NCBI GenBank assembly: GCA_900543305.1
Contig: UQQZ01000049.1
Location: forward strand, 1-19,334
Length of the DNA: 19,334 nt
DNA from: an uncultured Oscillospiraceae bacterium
GTDB lineage: Bacteria > Bacillota > Clostridia > Oscillospirales > Acutalibacteraceae
Reading direction: 5' to 3'
The notes below the pieces were generated by a model. It had not been told where the DNA came from. It worked only from the letters and a program-made list of their open reading frames with translations, and did no database searches. Below, in pieces: positions 1 through 6,250 of this stretch. Positions within the stretch are counted from its first letter, which is position 1; each line of letters opens with the position of its first letter. A program made the position numbers and the translations under genes.

Positions 1-49
1 GCACGAGCACTGGCGACACTATCCTTTGTGAAGGGAGTGGAGGTTCGCA

Positions 50-496
50 ATGAAGAATAACACCGCTCTGTTTTACACCTGCAGCCTTATCGAATTCATC
101 GGGCGGACCCGGAAGCAGAAACGCTCTGCTGTGGTTGCGTTCCTTGGCCGAGAAACGATCCTGCGTATCTACAAGTTCGCCGACGTCTTTCATTGTGAGC
201 CCATTGAGAAGACAGCGGACGATTTTATTACGCTTCGTCAAATCCCTCAGGGCACCTTTGACAACGTAGCCGCCTGCCGCTACACGGTACCGGACTACTG
301 GACCATTGGTGAGGTCTACGAACGGCTGATCGAGGACGTCGCTCAGGGTGAGGACGACCAGGCGGTTGTGGACAAGCTGATGGAGGTCTATGCCTCTTGG
401 ATCGACGAGGCCATTTCCAACTACAATTCAGACTTCTATTACCAACCTCGGGACTACATTGCGGTCTGCTATCAGGAGGGCCGGATCTGCGCGTAG
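50..496 (+). CDS. Conserved-looking hypothetical protein, 148 aa
   Basis: I cannot assign a function. The ATG at 50 is preceded by GGAGG at 39-43, a good ribosome binding site with 6-nt spacing. The protein is soluble, mixed alpha/beta and mildly acidic, with no signal peptide or membrane segment. It begins MKNNTALFYTCSLIEFIGRT and has aromatic-rich stretches near the end (NSDFYYQPRDYIAV). Good codon structure, the clear RBS and the terminator 24 bp after the stop support a real gene. It is followed by a convergent operon, so it is probably the last or only gene of its transcript. The promoter lies outside the window. Toxin-antitoxin or mobile-element cargo is possible but unsupported. Confidence 0.8.
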   Translation: MKNNTALFYTCSLIEFIGRTRKQKRSAVVAFLGRETILRIYKFADVFHCEPIEKTADDFITLRQIPQGTFDNVAACRYTVPDYWTIGEVYERLIEDVAQGEDDQAVVDKLMEVYASWIDEAISNYNSDFYYQPRDYIAVCYQEGRICA

Positions 497-519
497 TTCC
501 CTCTAATCCATGAAAAAAA

Positions 520-545
520 CCCCTGTGGGCAGCAGCCTACAGGGG
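520..545 (+). terminator. Stem-loop terminator after the 148-aa gene
   Basis: CCCCTGT and GGGC pair with GCCT and ACAGGGG around an AGCA loop, giving an 11-bp stem with one G-T pair. It begins 24 bp after the stop at 496 and is followed by a moderately T-rich stretch (ATTCATTTCT). An A-run just before it (513-519) would give a U-run on the other strand, so it may act in both directions between the convergent genes. Confidence 0.7.
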
Positions 546-571
546 ATTCATTTCTGCTTAAATGAGTATGG

Positions 572-634
572 TTTGCTTCGCCGAAGCGGGCAAATTAAGT
601 AAATGCCGTCAACCCCAGGTTTTTCCTGGGGTTG
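572..634. other. Two further stem-loops in the convergent intergenic region
   Basis: Positions 572-594 form TTTGC...GCAAA arms around a GCTTCG/CGAAGC inner palindrome. Positions 610-634 form a perfect 10-bp stem (CAACCCCAGG with CCTGGGGTTG) around a T5 loop. Neither has a strong U-tail on either strand. With the hairpins at 520-545 and 698-729 they make four stem-loops in about 210 bp between convergent genes. No coding potential was found in 497-758. Confidence 0.4.
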
Positions 635-697
635 GCGTGTTTGGAAGAGGCGCCTCTCCCCCCCTGCGGCACCCCCAAGTAACCGCACGAAAGGATG

Positions 698-729
698 ACA
701 ACCGCCTCTGGAAAACCAGGGGCGGTTGT
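698..729 (-). terminator. Strong stem-loop terminator of the PadR/DUF2812 operon
   Basis: A 14-bp stem (one G-T pair) runs from ACAACCGCC at 698 to GGCGGTTGT ending at 729, around an AAAA loop at 712-715. It lies 29 bp beyond the stop of the minus-strand DUF2812 gene. The plus-strand side carries TTCGGCTTTTC, so it may also end plus-strand transcripts. Confidence 0.65.
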
Positions 730-758
730 TTCGGCTTTTCTCCGGGAGGGCCCGATGC

Positions 759-1310
759 TTATTTCCCGGACCGGCGCTTGAGCTTCCAGTACTGGCGGGC
801 AAAGGAGGCAAACACCCAGCCGTAAGCCGCCAGCAAGATGAGGAACAGCACCACAAGCACCGGGGCGTCCGGCTCCTTGCTGTGCAGCTGGAGGAACAGG
901 TTTGGCAGGATCAGCAGGACAAGGATGATGAATAACGGCGTGTACCGGCCCAGGAACATCCGGCGCATCATTTCCAGCCGCGACTCGTCATCGCAGAAGA
1001 TTTCCTCCATTTTCCCCTGCATCTGGGACACAGGCTTGCGGAAATAGCTGTACCCCGCATAATCCTGGATGTACTCCCAGCCGCAGTCCTGGAACATCCG
1101 CACATACTCGTCCTTGTGCTTGATCCCCTCCTCGTTGTAATCCAACTGGTACACCACGTCCTCCGGCTGGCACCGGACAAAGTGGTAGACGCCCGGGTAT
1201 GTCAGCCCCGTAAACTTCCAGCCCTCCCCGTGGCGCTTCCGGAGATAGTCCTGCTCCCGTTCCCAGTCGGCAATGGTGAAAACCCGGTACTCCCTCTTAC
1301 GATCCTTCAT
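759..1310 (-). CDS. DUF2812-family membrane protein, 183 aa
   Basis: This looks like a DUF2812-domain protein, a family regularly encoded next to PadR regulators in Firmicutes. The soluble N-terminal part (about residues 1-118) has the family style of a Trp/Tyr-rich domain: EREQDYLRKRHGEGWKF, then VVYQLDYNEE and GWEYIQDYAGYSYFRK. Two hydrophobic helices follow (about 124-142 and 149-170), ending in a basic tail. The function is unknown; a membrane sensor or target controlled by the adjacent PadR protein is the usual guess. The start codon overlaps the end of the PadR gene by 14 bp, so the two are co-transcribed and probably translationally coupled. Confidence 0.85.
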   Translation of the reverse strand: MKDRKREYRVFTIADWEREQDYLRKRHGEGWKFTGLTYPGVYHFVRCQPEDVVYQLDYNEEGIKHKDEYVRMFQDCGWEYIQDYAGYSYFRKPVSQMQGKMEEIFCDDESRLEMMRRMFLGRYTPLFIILVLLILPNLFLQLHSKEPDAPVLVVLFLILLAAYGWVFASFARQYWKLKRRSGK

Positions 1311-1626
1311 GGCCCCGCACCTCCATCATATTCCGGTATAACCGTTCGATTCGCTTCATTTCCAATGCCAAAACCTGGCTGCCCAGCTCTGTAATGCGGT
1401 AGATCTTTCGCTTTTCCTCCTCCCGCACAAAGCAGATCAGCCCATCCTTCTCCATTTTGGAGAGGCTTCCGTACATGGTCCCCGGGCTGAGCCGGATTTC
1501 ACCATCTGTCAACGCCTCCACCCGCTGGACAATGCCATAGCCGTGGCACTCCTCCCGCAGGCACAGCAGGATGTAAAACCCTGTCTCCGTCATGGGGACG
1601 TACACCTTCCGGATGTGTGCATCCAT
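1297..1626 (-). CDS. PadR-family transcriptional regulator, 109 aa
   Basis: A PadR-type winged-helix regulator. The start MDAHIRKVYVPMTE at 1626 is preferred because GGAGGC (plus-strand 1635-1640) sits at correct spacing; a longer reading frame to 1710 would begin upstream of the promoter -10 and lacks an RBS. The sequence shows FYILLCLREECHGYGIVQRV, then the recognition region LSPGTMYGSLSKMEKDGLI, the wing REEEKRKIYRITELG, and a short C-terminal dimerisation helix. PadR proteins typically repress their own operon and the neighbouring membrane-protein gene until a ligand binds. It is first in a two-gene operon with the DUF2812 gene and has a near-consensus promoter 60-90 bp upstream. Confidence 0.9.
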   Translation of the reverse strand: MDAHIRKVYVPMTETGFYILLCLREECHGYGIVQRVEALTDGEIRLSPGTMYGSLSKMEKDGLICFVREEEKRKIYRITELGSQVLALEMKRIERLYRNMMEVRGHEGS

Positions 1627-1688
1627 TGTCTTTCGCCTCCTATTCCTTGAAAGCGTCTTGATTATCGCACTGCAATGCATCTGCCTAC

Positions 1689-1717
1689 AATATAGCACTG
1701 TGATACTCACTTGTCAA
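1689..1717 (-). promoter_or_regulatory. Promoter of the PadR/DUF2812 operon
   Basis: On the minus strand TTGACA (plus 1712-1717), a 17-bp spacer and TATATT (plus 1689-1694) form a near-perfect sigma-A promoter about 63 bp upstream of the PadR start. The spacer contains the small palindrome CACAGTG, a possible part of a PadR operator. Confidence 0.8.
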
Positions 1718-1750
1718 CGGTTTTACAGAGATTTAACTTCCACGGGAGAT

Positions 1751-1921
1751 TGCCGTCTGAAAACGAACACTGTCTACTTCCCCGACCGGTGCGTGATACT
1801 GGGGCACACACCTACCCACTTTCTCTATGAAACCATGGGGCATCCAGCGGGGCATCCAGCGTCCGGTGGGAAGATCTTCCGAACAGAAAGTTTCATTGAC
1901 ATTGACTGTGGCTGCGTTTAG
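1751..1921 (+). pseudogene. 3'-region fragment of a metallophosphatase gene
   Basis: Translating from 1751 gives a peptide matching residues about 166-217 of the intact metallophosphatase at 3316-4026. Shared stretches are YFPDRCVxLGHTPTxF and RTESFIDIDCGCV. The GHTP metal-binding motif is kept, but everything upstream, including DLHG, GDxxDRG and GNHE, is missing. The reading frame stops at a TAG exactly where the intact protein continues with its last 19 residues. A tandem 12-bp repeat (GGGGCATCCAGC at 1837-1848 and 1849-1860) inserts four extra residues. There is no start or RBS, so this is a relic of a paralogous copy. Confidence 0.85.
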
Positions 1922-1976
1922 TCAAATGGCTTTTTCTAGGAAAGACGGCTTTGGGCAAGGTGAAGAAAACAAAAGA

Positions 1977-2010
1977 AAAAGCCCTGAAATCGTGAGATTT
2001 CAGGACTTTT
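1977..2010 (-). terminator. Bidirectional terminator next to the tRNA fragment
   Basis: CCTGAAATC (1983-1991) pairs perfectly with GATTTCAGG (1996-2004) around GTGA, and the flanking AAAAG/CTTTT extend the stem after one mismatch. Both strands give a U-rich tail. On the minus strand it starts just 2 bp after the CCA end of the tRNA-Thr fragment, the usual place for a tRNA terminator. Confidence 0.75.
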
Positions 2011-2012
2011 CT

Positions 2013-2060
2013 TGGAGCTGCTAACCAGATTTGAACTGGTGACCTCGTCCTTACCAAGGA
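2013..2060 (-). other. 3' part of tRNA-Thr(GGU): probable attachment-site half
   Basis: Read on the minus strand, the sequence contains an anticodon loop TTGGTAA (anticodon GGT), the 3' anticodon-stem strand GGACG, variable loop, a perfect T-arm (ACCAG, TTCAAAT, CTGGT), the 3' acceptor strand TAGCAGC, discriminator T and an encoded CCA. The 5' half (acceptor GCTGCTA, D-arm) is absent, and homology is lost two or three bases before the anticodon loop. A 3'-half tRNA copy is the standard footprint of a tyrosine-recombinase element integrated in a tRNA gene. The truncated side faces right, so the element should lie to the right, with the intact tRNA at its far end. No intact copy and no integrase is present in the window. 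Confidence 0.75.
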
Positions 2061-2173
2061 GAGAACCGGCGTGAATTGGCGCCGGGCCAAGTGCGAAAAA
2101 TGGCGGAATTGTGCGATTCTGGGTACATTTTGTGGAGGTTCCTTTCGTGTCTCAGAGCCATTTTCGAGAACTT

Positions 2174-2195
2174 TAGTAGTCAAATAGTAGTCAAA
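2174..2195. repeat. Tandem 11-bp direct repeat near the attachment-site half
   Basis: TAGTAGTCAAA occurs twice, head to tail, without a spacer. Short direct repeats near an attachment site are typical recombinase arm or accessory-protein binding sites. The repeats lie 114 bp inside the predicted element side of the tRNA fragment. The rest of 2061-2350 shows no convincing gene. Confidence 0.6.
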
Positions 2196-2350
2196 TTTTG
2201 CCGCACCGATTCTTCCCGCCGCAATGGGGAAGTCACCGCAATACACTTACAGAGAGGCTGCTGCCCCTGCTATCAACCATCGGGAGAAAGTCGTCATTCC
2301 CTATCCGCCAAGGGAGTGATGGCTTTTTTACTTGGTGGGGAACGGAGTCC

Positions 2351-2809
2351 TTACTCCGCCGAAAGCAGCGTCGGGAAACCGTTCTTGTCCAGGGCGTCAT
2401 CGGTTTGCCAGATGTCCACGCCTCTCTGGATGGAGAACAGAATCAGGGCGTCCCGCGGCACCCTGGGGTACAGTTCGCTGTGGCCGGCGATCTTCAGCAC
2501 CCGTTGGGTTTCCTCCTCGTTGAGGTGCATCCCGAACGTGATGGCAATCAGCTTATCACGGGAGGGGCGCTTGCTGCCGTTGAAAATCTGGTACACAAAG
2601 GCCTTGTCCACCCCAGAGTTCTCCACCACCTGGGCACGTTTCAGGCCCTTTTGTGCCAGGAGCTCCATCAGGTATTTGGAGAGGTCGGCCTCCAGCATGT
2701 TCTCTCGGTTCCGCTTGAGGAAATCTCCAAAAGAGCTGGCGTTTTTCAAACGATCTTTTGTTTCGGCAGAGCTTGGAGAAATCATGTCGTTGTGAAATGG
2801 AAAGTTCAT
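2351..2809 (-). CDS. Xre-type helix-turn-helix regulator, 152 aa
   Basis: The central segment (about residues 42-100) has an Xre/Cro-like HTH: SKYLMELLAQKGLKRAQVV, then VDKAFVYQIFNGSKRPSRDK as the recognition region, then LNEEETQRVLKIAG. A C-terminal alpha-helical part follows (YPRVPRDALILFSIQRG). The long polar N-terminus before the HTH is unusual for a minimal Xre protein. I start at ATG 2809; the preceding GTG at 2812 is an alternative, with AGGAAG upstream serving either. It is divergent from the operon starting at 2933, and the shared intergenic region contains a palindrome next to its own promoter, so it probably represses itself and that operon. The inducing signal is unknown. Confidence 0.8.
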   Translation of the reverse strand: MNFPFHNDMISPSSAETKDRLKNASSFGDFLKRNRENMLEADLSKYLMELLAQKGLKRAQVVENSGVDKAFVYQIFNGSKRPSRDKLIAITFGMHLNEEETQRVLKIAGHSELYPRVPRDALILFSIQRGVDIWQTDDALDKNGFPTLLSAE

Positions 2810-2855
2810 CACAGCCTGCTCACTTCCTGCATCAGAACAGTTGTTGATGAAAAAA

Positions 2856-2907
2856 TGTCAAAAGTCTGCTGTCGGCAGACGAAAAGCCAAGAAAAGTTCG
2901 GTATAAT
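2856..2907. promoter_or_regulatory. Divergent promoter region with palindromic operator
   Basis: On the minus strand TTGACA (plus 2856-2861) is followed at 16 bp by a weak TGTTCT, placing a promoter in front of the Xre gene. On the plus strand TATAAT lies at 2902-2907, 25 bp before the start at 2933, with no good -35. Between them is the perfect palindrome GTCTGC-N5-GCAGAC (2864-2880). This fits an operator bound by the Xre protein; an activator role is possible because the plus-strand -35 is poor. Confidence 0.6.
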
Positions 2908-2932
2908 CGGCATCAGAAAGGAGCGATGTGAG

Positions 2933-3319
2933 ATGAGATGGAAACACCTCTTTACCGCCTGGAAGGACGCACAAAACCCCAGAGGACTGCCCAGGAAAAA
3001 CGAGGCTGAGACCGCCGCTACCTCCCAGAGGCACAACTACGTTGCTATGAATACAGTGTACCCCACCTGGAACCCTGTGTCAACCGCTTCCCAGGAGGAA
3101 GCGCAGATTCCTGCTGACATTGACGGCGCTGCCGTTCAGGAGGCCGCTGCGAACCTGCGCCAGGAGCTGGAACACTTAAAACAGGCGACGGCGGAGCTGC
3201 ACTCCACCCTCTTGGAAATGCAGGAGGTGGCAGAGAAGAACCACGGGGAGTTCCCGGATATCAACCGCATTGCGGAGGAAGTGCTGGCGCAGAGCCGGAA
3301 AGGAGAAGATGAGCCATGA
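2933..3319 (+). CDS. Hypothetical alpha-helical protein, 128 aa
   Basis: No family recognised. The frame is open from 2198, but ATG 2933 is chosen because AAGGAG (2918-2923) precedes it and the TATAAT is at 2902-2907. The protein starts MRWKHLFTAWKDAQNPRG, has a polar, poorly structured middle, and then a strongly heptad-like helix (about residues 68-100, QEAAANLRQELEHLKQATAE) likely to form a coiled coil. It ends in a short acidic tail. The stop overlaps the start of the metallophosphatase gene in an ATGA arrangement, so translation of the two is coupled. It may be a partner or regulator of that enzyme (inference). Confidence 0.75.
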   Translation: MRWKHLFTAWKDAQNPRGLPRKNEAETAATSQRHNYVAMNTVYPTWNPVSTASQEEAQIPADIDGAAVQEAAANLRQELEHLKQATAELHSTLLEMQEVAEKNHGEFPDINRIAEEVLAQSRKGEDEP

Positions 3320-4026
3320 TCTACGCAGTGTCCGACCTGCACGGCTGCTATGACCGGTACCGGCAGCTCCTAGACAAATTGGACTTAGAGGAACAGGACA
3401 CCCTCTATGTGCTGGGGGATGCCCTGGACCGTGGGCCGGAGGGCTTTCAGATTCTCAGTGATATGGCGTCCCGGCCCCAGGTGGTGGGCCTGCTGGGAAA
3501 CCATGAGGCCATGGCCTTGGACGCCCTGCCCGGCTTACTTCGCGGCCTGGAACACGGCCGCGCATCCATGAGCCGGACGGACCGGTCGAATGCGTCCCTC
3601 TGGTTCTCCAACGGGGGCGAATCCTCTTTGCGGGACTTCCTCCGGCTGGACAAGGGGCAGAGACAGGCGGTCTGGGCTTACATGGCTTCCCTGCCCCTGT
3701 ACCGGGAGATGAAGGCGGGAGGACGGGACTTCCTGCTGGTGCACGGCGGGTTGGAGCACTTCTCCCCCTCCCGGCCCCTGGAGGATTACAGCCGGGATGA
3801 AATCGTCTGGTGCCGCCCGGAACCGGAAACCATCTACTTCCCCGACCGGTGCGTGGTGCTGGGACACACCCCCACGCAGTTTCTGTTGGGCGCTGCGGGC
3901 AACGAGAGCGCCCAGGGGAAGATTTACCGCACGGAGAGCTTCATCGACATTGACTGTGGCTGTGTGTACCCAGGCGGGCGGCTGGGCTGCCTCTGCCTGG
4001 ATACCCTGGAAGAAATCTATGTCTGA
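3316..4026 (+). CDS. Metallophosphatase, Ser/Thr protein phosphatase-like, 236 aa
   Basis: A calcineurin-like phosphoesterase of the PPP/symmetrical Ap4A-hydrolase type. All metal-ligand motifs are present in order: DLHG (7-10), GDALDRG (34-40), GNHE (61-64), LVHGG (141-145) and GHTP (183-186). The length matches the family (about 220-240 aa). It should hydrolyse phosphate esters with a two-metal centre, as a protein phosphatase or a dinucleoside polyphosphatase; sequence alone does not decide. It is cytosolic, with no signal peptide. Its ATG overlaps the stop of the 128-aa gene by 4 bp. A fragment of a second copy lies at 1751-1921, so this gene has been duplicated or recombined locally. Confidence 0.92.
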   Translation: MIYAVSDLHGCYDRYRQLLDKLDLEEQDTLYVLGDALDRGPEGFQILSDMASRPQVVGLLGNHEAMALDALPGLLRGLEHGRASMSRTDRSNASLWFSNGGESSLRDFLRLDKGQRQAVWAYMASLPLYREMKAGGRDFLLVHGGLEHFSPSRPLEDYSRDEIVWCRPEPETIYFPDRCVVLGHTPTQFLLGAAGNESAQGKIYRTESFIDIDCGCVYPGGRLGCLCLDTLEEIYV

Positions 4027-4078
4027 ACAGCAAAAAAGCCGCACCCACCGGCGCGGCATACCAAAGGGAGGGTCCTAT

Positions 4079-4270
4079 TTGAAGAACGAAACGAACGGAC
4101 AGGCTTATACCATCTACTTGACCAGCGGCCTTCTCTACGACAAACTCCATACCCTGGCAGCGGAATACGCGCTGCCTGTAGAAAAACTGGCGGAGCTGGC
4201 TGTGGAGCGGCTGCTGCGGGATGTGGAACTGGTGCGTGAGCTGCGAAACGGGAAGGTGCCGGGGGTGTAA
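4079..4270 (+). CDS. Small protein with ribbon-helix-helix-like pattern, 63 aa
   Basis: A TTG start at 4079 is preferred because AAGGGAGG (4065-4072) lies 6 nt upstream. An ATG at 4019 overlapping the phosphatase gene would give 83 aa with a poorer RBS. The peptide has a predicted beta strand (QAYTIYLTSGLLYDKL) followed by two helices (HTLAAEYALPVEKLAELAVE, then a charged helix), the order seen in ribbon-helix-helix DNA-binding proteins. That fold is only suggested by the pattern. It is the third gene of the operon starting at 2933 and ends 3 bp before the end of the convergent Xre gene. Confidence 0.65.
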   Translation: MKNETNGQAYTIYLTSGLLYDKLHTLAAEYALPVEKLAELAVERLLRDVELVRELRNGKVPGV

Positions 4271-4273
4271 GAT

Positions 4274-4609
4274 TTACGCCCCTTCCTTCTCGAAATAGGC
4301 GAAGATTGTCCGCAGGACCTGGAGGGCCATGAGCTTGCGCTCCAGGGGCTGGTTGTCCACGATTTGCTTAAACTCATCCAGGACGGCTTCATCGCTGCCA
4401 GTGACGGAATCCGCCAGGAGGTAGTCCACCGTGACGCCCAGGCGGTTCACCAGCCGCACCAGGGTGTCCAGGGTCAGGCTCCTCTCCCCTCGCTCGATAG
4501 CGCCCATGTAGGTATCTGAGATGTCAACGTCCTCGGCCAGCTGGGCCTGGGTAAGATGCAGCCGCAGCCGCTCCTCCCGAATCCGTTCCCCTAACCTCTT
4601 GTAGTCCAT
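4274..4609 (-). CDS. Xre-family transcriptional regulator, 111 aa
   Basis: A compact Xre/Cro regulator. ATG 4609 is chosen because AGGTGAT (plus 4614-4620) precedes it at ideal spacing; an in-frame extension to 4639 has no RBS. The HTH covers residues about 5-62: LGERIREERLRLHLTQAQLA, then DISDTYMGAIERGERSLTLD and LVRLVNRLGVTVDYLLAD. A C-terminal helix (LERKLMALQVLRTIFAYF) may dimerise. Unlike the gene at 2351-2809, this one is the canonical SinR-like type. It is divergent from the WYL gene. The intergenic region has three AGGGGTA repeats over the WYL-side promoter, which could be its operator. Confidence 0.9.
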   Translation of the reverse strand: MDYKRLGERIREERLRLHLTQAQLAEDVDISDTYMGAIERGERSLTLDTLVRLVNRLGVTVDYLLADSVTGSDEAVLDEFKQIVDNQPLERKLMALQVLRTIFAYFEKEGA

Positions 4610-4667
4610 GAAATCACCTCTTGAGGTTATCATATCCAACGGGACGGGGGTGTGAGAAATATCTATC

Positions 4668-4709
4668 AGGGGTATTTTTGTTGACTTTTAGGGGTATTAG
4701 GGGTAAAAT
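4668..4709 (+). promoter_or_regulatory. Promoter overlapped by three AGGGGTA repeats
   Basis: TTGACT (4681-4686), a 17-bp spacer and TAAAAT (4704-4709) form a strong promoter pointing to the WYL gene, leaving a leader of nearly 190 nt. AGGGGTATT occurs at 4668-4676 and 4690-4698, and AGGGGTAAA at 4699-4707, so two copies sit inside the promoter. This fits repressor binding by the divergent Xre protein. The leader contains a small hairpin (GCCGT-TGG-ACGGC) and a second possible -10 (TATAAT, 4854-4859) without a good -35. Confidence 0.65.
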
Positions 4710-4903
4710 AATCCTATATGAAATTTCTCAGAGTCACTTTGTGGAATTTGGGTGAATTGGCTCTCGCCGTTGGACGGCATGCGGGTTCGTTGATTTTCAA
4801 AAATCTTCGCATCCATTCGATGGAGAGTGACAGCCGCTGTCCACTTCATGCACTATAATGTGGGTAAAAGAAGCCCAACGAAAGTTGAGCGGTAGAGGTA
4901 TGG

Positions 4904-5842
4904 GTGAAGGAACACATGGAAGGGACGACGGCGAAGGCTGAACGGCTGTTGATGATCTATTCACGATTGGTCAATGGGGACACTCTGTCCAAACAGGAAT
5001 TGGCGCAGCAATTTCATGTCACGATGCGAAGTATTCAGCGTGATATGGAATCGCTGCGCTGTTTTTTTGCCGAACAGAGGCTGTGGCAGGATATTGTCTA
5101 CGACAGGGAAGCCCATGGCTACCGGCTGGAGAGGCCTGCCCAATCCCTTTTGACCAACAGTGAAATTTTAGCGGTGTGCAAGATCCTGCTGGAGAGCCGG
5201 TCCATGCGGCGTGACGAGATGCTTCCTATCCTGGACAAGCTGGTTGCCACCTGTGTGCCGGAGCTGAGCAAACGGGCGGTGAAGGAGCTGCTCTCCAATG
5301 AAAAGTTCCACTACATCGAACCTCACCACAACAAGCGCATTCTCCCCAGCCTGTGGGAGATGGGCCAGGCAATCCAAGAGCACCGGGTGGTGGAGATCGA
5401 GTACGAACGGATGAAAGAGCCCAAGCTGGTGTGCCGCCGGGTGCTGCCGGTGGGCATCATGTTCTCCGAGTATTACTTTTACCTGACGGCGTTCCTGGAG
5501 GACAAGTCACACTTTGAAAACCCGGACGACCTCTTCCCCACCATCTACCGCATGGACAGGATACAGTCCTTCCAGGTGCTGGACGAGCGGTTCCAGATCC
5601 CCTACAAGGACCGGTTCCAGGAAGGGGAGTTTCGGAAACGGGTGCAGTTCATGTACGGCGGGAAATTGGAGCGGGTCAAGTTCAAGTACACTGGCCCTTC
5701 CATTGAGGCGGTACTGGACCGGCTGCCCACGGCGAAGATTATGGAGCAAGACGAGAACGGTTGGACTGTGGAGGCCGAGGTGTTTGGGAAAGGGATTGAG
5801 ATGTGGATGAGGAGTCAGGGGCCTTATGTGGAGGCTTTCTGA
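4904..5842 (+). CDS. WYL-domain transcriptional regulator, 312 aa
   Basis: An HTH-WYL-WCX regulator. Residues about 10-55 form a DeoR-type winged helix (LSKQELAQQFHVTMRSIQRD). A linker follows (about 80-150), then the WYL domain (about 155-215; RVVEIEYERM and the PVGIMFSEYYFYLTAFLE core), then a WCX-like C-terminal domain (about 240-312). WYL proteins sense nucleotides or nucleic acid and often control phage-defence or DNA-damage genes. The GTG at 4904 (AGAGGT 4 nt upstream) and the ATG at 4916 (AAGGA upstream) are both possible starts. A promoter lies at 4681-4709. A mutated fragment of a close relative lies at 14514-14625, inside the dynamin-like gene cluster. Confidence 0.92.
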   Translation: MKEHMEGTTAKAERLLMIYSRLVNGDTLSKQELAQQFHVTMRSIQRDMESLRCFFAEQRLWQDIVYDREAHGYRLERPAQSLLTNSEILAVCKILLESRSMRRDEMLPILDKLVATCVPELSKRAVKELLSNEKFHYIEPHHNKRILPSLWEMGQAIQEHRVVEIEYERMKEPKLVCRRVLPVGIMFSEYYFYLTAFLEDKSHFENPDDLFPTIYRMDRIQSFQVLDERFQIPYKDRFQEGEFRKRVQFMYGGKLERVKFKYTGPSIEAVLDRLPTAKIMEQDENGWTVEAEVFGKGIEMWMRSQGPYVEAF

Positions 5843-5907
5843 AAAGATACGAATCAAGAGAAGAAATGAGATACTATGGAGTAATAATTGTAGAAGGAGG
5901 AACTTCT

Positions 5908-6219
5908 TTGGCAAGAAAAAAGAAATTAAAAAAGATTCCCTATGATCTGGTTTCCTATATTCAGATCGAGACGGAGACGATTGAGGACGCCGACGACAAG
6001 ATGATGATCGCCTCGTACTGTCTGGGAAAGCTACAGCTTGTTGAATGGTACATCCAGCTGATTGATACCAATAATCCGAACTACATCGTTCCTCAAACCA
6101 GGGAACAATTAGTGATGATTCGGGATCAGCTTAAAGAATGCTATAAGGAAATCATGAAAGTGAAAATCAAAAGGCCGGGTGAGCGGCCGCTATTTGATAT
6201 TCGCTATCTTGACGAATAA
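5908..6219 (+). CDS. Hypothetical protein, 103 aa, TTG start
   Basis: No family recognised. The frame is open from 5803, but AAGGAGG (5894-5900) followed at 7 nt by TTG (5908) makes the start clear. The protein starts with a very basic segment (MARKKKLKKIPYD), then has a largely helical middle (ADDKMMIASYCLGKLQLVEW, then REQLVMIRDQLKECYKEIMK), and ends PGERPLFDIRYLDE. No membrane segment is seen. It lies 65 bp after the WYL gene and 31 bp before the next small gene, so the three may share a transcript. The basic head could bind nucleic acid, but that is only a guess. Confidence 0.75.
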   Translation: MARKKKLKKIPYDLVSYIQIETETIEDADDKMMIASYCLGKLQLVEWYIQLIDTNNPNYIVPQTREQLVMIRDQLKECYKEIMKVKIKRPGERPLFDIRYLDE

Positions 6220-6250
6220 TTTAGAAAAATCGTTTACTGAGGTGATTAGA

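Noticed and set aside
2013..2060. Complete tRNA gene
   Set aside because: The 5' acceptor strand, D-arm and 5' anticodon-stem strand are missing, so only a 3' fragment can be claimed.
1893..2246. Minus-strand 117-aa frame
   Set aside because: It reads through the tRNA fragment and the terminator, with no RBS and no recognisable domain; no integrase C-terminal motif is present.
2198..2932. Long upstream extension of the 128-aa gene's frame
   Set aside because: It runs antisense through the Xre gene and has no RBS; the promoter and AAGGAG point to ATG 2933.
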